Positions 22,861 through 24,854 of a DNA stretch of 24,854 nt are shown here, in pieces (within the stretch, counting starts at the first letter, position 1; every line of letters begins with the position of its first letter). The translations under genes were made by a program, and so were the position numbers. The notes beneath the pieces are model-generated. The model ran no database searches, had not been told where the DNA came from, and was given only the letters and a program-made list of their open reading frames with translations. The DNA comes from a virus. Location of the stretch: positions 1-24,854 of the IMG/VR virus record IMGVR_UViG_3300012202_000010; one strand, given 5' to 3'.

Positions 22861-22893
22861 CAGCAGTCCTTGCAATGTATTCGAAGTGCGCGC

Positions 22894-23145
22894 TCATAGT
22901 TCCCTGTTGGACCTCGTCTTGCGGCTATCGCCGGGCAGAATCGTGGGAACCTTTCTGACCTCGCCGGCGAAATTGGCGACCGCCGCCGCGGCCTGGGCGC
23001 GCAACTCCTCCTTGATCATGCCGTGACCCTTCTTGGGTCCGGCACCGGTGCGGTTCAGAGCCCCGGCGGTGTCGAAGCCCTGCCTCATCGCCACGGCCGA
23101 CTTCTTCTTGTTCTGGAGTGCCTTCCAGTTGCCTGGCTTGCCCAC
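22894..23145 (-). CDS. Small basic protein of unknown function
   Basis: 83 residues starting at a GTG at 23145 that shares one base with the previous stop (TAGTG); GGGAGG lies 7 bases upstream. N-terminal part is Lys/Gln/Asn-rich (KPGNWKALQNKKKSAVAM), with KKGHGMIKEELRAQAAAAV as a helix and a basic tail. It could bind nucleic acid. No family recognised; the longer frame to 23268 lies within the upstream gene and is not used. Confidence 0.55.
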   Translation of the reverse strand: MGKPGNWKALQNKKKSAVAMRQGFDTAGALNRTGAGPKKGHGMIKEELRAQAAAAVANFAGEVRKVPTILPGDSRKTRSNREL

Positions 23146-23543
23146 TAATGCGCCTCCCTGCGGAGATGGTCGTGACCGCAGACCTGGGCGAGCACGATGC
23201 AGTGTTCCCGCTGGCTCACATCGATCTGCCAGCCTTCGGGCGGCGGCTCGACCGTGCGCTGGTTCCACCCGGTGAAACCGAACATTTCGGCAATCGTGAA
23301 TGCCGCAAATGGATTGGGATATTTCGATCCCGGCACCGATACCGACAGATGCCGGTACACGATCCCGTCGGCGTGCGTATAGGAGAAGACCGCCAGGTAG
23401 GTGTCGAAATGAGCGACGAAGTTCGGATCATCGCCGGGCGTCATCTGACCGGGACGACCGGGGTGATAGTGATGCGTGTCCGCGTAGGCTAGGATGCGTG
23501 CCGCCGTTGCTTTGGCTTCATCGTCGATGATCAGCGCGCGCAT
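23145..23543 (-). CDS. Conserved-looking protein of unknown function
   Basis: 132 residues from the ATG at 23543, with GGAGG 5 bases upstream and a 1-base overlap with the RecE-like stop. It contains several His and aromatic clusters (AYADTHHYHPGRPGQM, HFDTYLAVFSYTHADGIVYR) and a C-terminal CIVLAQVCGHDHLRR. It looks globular, and I recall similar proteins of unknown function in rhizobial phages. The His-rich parts could bind metal, but no catalytic motif is certain. Confidence 0.65.
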   Translation of the reverse strand: MRALIIDDEAKATAARILAYADTHHYHPGRPGQMTPGDDPNFVAHFDTYLAVFSYTHADGIVYRHLSVSVPGSKYPNPFAAFTIAEMFGFTGWNQRTVEPPPEGWQIDVSQREHCIVLAQVCGHDHLRREAH

Positions 23544-24538
23544 CACCGCCTCCCATAGTTGTAGCCCATTTCCTCAGCCATCAGCTCCTCGGGCGGTTCG
23601 AACTCCTCCCACGGCTTGTCTGACCCGAATTTATCCATACAGTTTATGTAATTCTGGAGTCCGCGGTTCACCTTGGCCGCGCCGGTTTCGAAGATCGCGC
23701 TGCCAGGCGCGCCGTCCATCCCCGGCGTCATCGAGAACGAGCACGTCGTCGGGAATCCGTTCTTCTGGACGAAGATCCATTGCCAGGCGTAGCGGATGTT
23801 ATCGGCCAGAAACTGATCTAACCACTCCTCGGACGGAACTGGTCCTTCGTGGGCATAAAACGTACCAGCGTCGACCATCCTAGGGACATGTGCCAGACCG
23901 TCGATGTAGTGCGAGGCTTGAGCGTCGTAGTGGTAACGCTCGATCGCCTGCCGGCAGATTCGCTTGAAGTTGTCGTCGTAGATGTTCTCAACAGTCTTCA
24001 GATCACCGTTGGCCGCTAGCATGTAGCCGGAACGCTCCATAATCTTGAGATAGTCGAACCGGCCCTTGAGACGTACTCCCTCGCGCTCCCAGAACACCGA
24101 CACCTCGCCGAACCCTCCCCTGAACGCCTCGGCGAGGAAAGGATTGCGGAGGATCGCTCCTGCCCACTCCGCGATGCCATCGTATTCGTCAGCCTTCAGC
24201 ATGACTCGGTTGATCTTCTTCGCCTCGGCTTTGGCAGCCTTGGTGGCGACGCCCTTCATCCCAGACGACAGCGCATCGTCAACGGTGGGACCACGCAGGA
24301 ACACCTCGTCAAACTCATCCTTGCCTTCCAGGACGAGCTTATGAAGGGCGTGCCCCATGACGTGGTGCGGCTTCTCCTTGCGCTTGGGACGTTTCGGGTT
24401 CATCTCCGACTTCCACCAATAGGTGGAAGGGTTGGTAAATAAATCCTTGATGTCGCCGGAGCCCAACCCGGGGTCACCGAGGTATTGCTCGAAAGGCAAG
24501 CCGAAGTGCAGACCTAGGGGAATGAGTGCGCCGGTCAT
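23543..24538 (-). CDS. RecE-like PD-(D/E)XK exonuclease
   Basis: 331 residues from the ATG at 24538, where GGGAG lies about 10 bases upstream; a GTG at 24562 has no site. RecE-type enzymes resect double-stranded ends 5'-3' and leave 3' tails for a RecT-type partner. Visible motifs: a helix HHVMGHALHKLVLEG, E145, GRFDYLK with D162, GDLKT with D179 and K181, and YHYDAQASHYIDGL (Y204, Q207, Y211) as the usual helical motif after the core. The first 60 residues (GLGSGDIKDLFTNPSTYWW) are also typical. Its start overlaps the stop of the small membrane gene upstream. Confidence 0.8.
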   Translation of the reverse strand: MTGALIPLGLHFGLPFEQYLGDPGLGSGDIKDLFTNPSTYWWKSEMNPKRPKRKEKPHHVMGHALHKLVLEGKDEFDEVFLRGPTVDDALSSGMKGVATKAAKAEAKKINRVMLKADEYDGIAEWAGAILRNPFLAEAFRGGFGEVSVFWEREGVRLKGRFDYLKIMERSGYMLAANGDLKTVENIYDDNFKRICRQAIERYHYDAQASHYIDGLAHVPRMVDAGTFYAHEGPVPSEEWLDQFLADNIRYAWQWIFVQKNGFPTTCSFSMTPGMDGAPGSAIFETGAAKVNRGLQNYINCMDKFGSDKPWEEFEPPEELMAEEMGYNYGRR

Positions 24539-24711
24539 CTGGCTGCCACTCCCAATGCGCACGCGGCCATTATCAGCATCAGGACAATGCAGGTCGTTGC
24601 CTTCGGATAATTTGTAGAATCGGACTGTGCTTTTTCAAGAAACAATCCAGCTGATATCGCGAACATCAATGACACCAACTCAACGATTGTCGCGATGAGT
24701 GCTTGGATCAT
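24535..24711 (-). CDS. Small membrane protein
   Basis: 58 residues from the ATG at 24711 (GGAG 9 bases upstream), with its stop overlapping the RecE-like ATG (ATGA). Two hydrophobic segments at about 3-24 (ALIATIVELVSLMFAISAG) and 40-56 (CIVLMLIMAACALGVAA) separated by a short polar loop. No family recognised. The coupled end and good ribosome site support it although it is short. Confidence 0.55.
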   Translation of the reverse strand: MIQALIATIVELVSLMFAISAGLFLEKAQSDSTNYPKATTCIVLMLIMAACALGVAAR

Positions 24712-24722
24712 AGCGGTTCTCC

Positions 24723-24739
24723 ATCGGTACGATTCCGAT
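24723..24739. promoter_or_regulatory. Inverted repeat upstream of the small membrane / RecE-like genes
   Basis: ATCGG-N7-CCGAT (24723-24739) is a perfect 5-bp inverted repeat in the leader of the 24535-24711 gene, with one arm touching the GGAG ribosome site. On the minus strand a possible -35 (TTGACC, 24767-24762) and a poor -10 (TTGTAT, 24743-24738) lie upstream. It could be an operator or an RNA hairpin; evidence is weak. Confidence 0.3.
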
Positions 24740-24752
24740 ACAAAACCGGATG

Positions 24753-24854
24753 TCAGCGCGCGGTCAACACCGGCTTCTGCGGTCTCTGCCTCACGCGCTT
24801 GCGGGTGTCCGTGCTGATGGCGACGTGCGCGCGGTTGAGGATGTCGGAAAGGTC
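24753..24854 (-). CDS. C-terminal end of an unknown gene (start outside window)
   Basis: On the minus strand the frame is open from the window edge to TGA at 24755-24753, giving 33 residues that begin DLSDILNRAHVAIST and end in a basic tail (RKRVRQRPQKPVLTAR). It reads with the operon and is separated by 41 bases from the next ATG. Too little is visible for a family. Confidence 0.55.
   Translation of the reverse strand, partial: DLSDILNRAHVAISTDTRKRVRQRPQKPVLTAR

Noticed and set aside
22652-22897. Alternative minus-strand ORF of 81 residues (MSAHFEYIA start)
   Set aside because: Its later part turns Arg/Asp-rich without structure, while the overlapping frame at 22639-22860 has a better ribosome site and a protein-like sequence.
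1-24854. CRISPR array, insertion sequence or tandem DNA repeats
   Set aside because: No regularly spaced direct repeats and no transposase-like protein were seen; the only repeat families are protein-level hexads and the fibre paralogues.

Overview
This window is part of the genome of a tailed phage (or prophage) with a long non-contractile tail. The host is most likely an alphaproteobacterium of the Rhizobiales type. Three things point there: the tail-tip genes follow the order seen in alphaproteobacterial siphophages and in the Rhodobacter gene transfer agent (tape measure, DUF2460, DUF2163, NlpC/P60 peptidase, large tail-tip protein); an outer-membrane barrel gene resembles the Omp25/RopB family of Rhizobiales; and the DNA is GC-rich with strong Shine-Dalgarno sites and many ATGA gene overlaps. 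No integrase, terminase, capsid, polymerase or repressor lies in the window, so lifestyle cannot be decided.

Layout. Positions 1-18012 are read on the + strand and hold late genes. In order: the 3' end of a tail tube gene; two small ORFs; a tail assembly chaperone pair joined by a probable -1 ribosomal frameshift; tape measure; a Cys-rich mini-protein; DUF2460; a small unknown; DUF2163; a free-standing GIY-YIG homing endonuclease; NlpC/P60 peptidase; a 1142-residue tail-tip protein; and three fibre-type genes sharing one N-terminal module, two of them full-length tandem paralogues. After several small genes comes a lysis-like block (lysozyme-like protein, then two small membrane proteins of holin type), with an Omp25-like barrel gene and its own terminator placed in the middle.

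Positions 18104-24854 are read on the - strand and hold an early-type operon. Going with transcription (right to left): the end of an unknown gene, a small membrane protein, a RecE-like PD-(D/E)XK exonuclease, three small unknowns, a RecT-like annealing protein, two small genes, an ExoX-like DEDDh exonuclease, and a run of small membrane, secreted and zinc-ribbon proteins. Most neighbours overlap by 4 bases or less, which suggests translational coupling. The two arms converge at about 18013-18103. There is no stretch over 300 bases without a gene; the longest gap (6954-7187) holds a minus-strand remnant ORF.

Points most worth a second look: a repeated aromatic/acidic hexapeptide in the tail-tip protein; the homing endonuclease with an apparently recoded 3' end of the preceding gene; the frameshift signal; the start-less Cys-rich ORF at 6940-7113; a tRNA-like cloverleaf inside a coding gene at 19408-19517; and the phage-borne outer membrane barrel.
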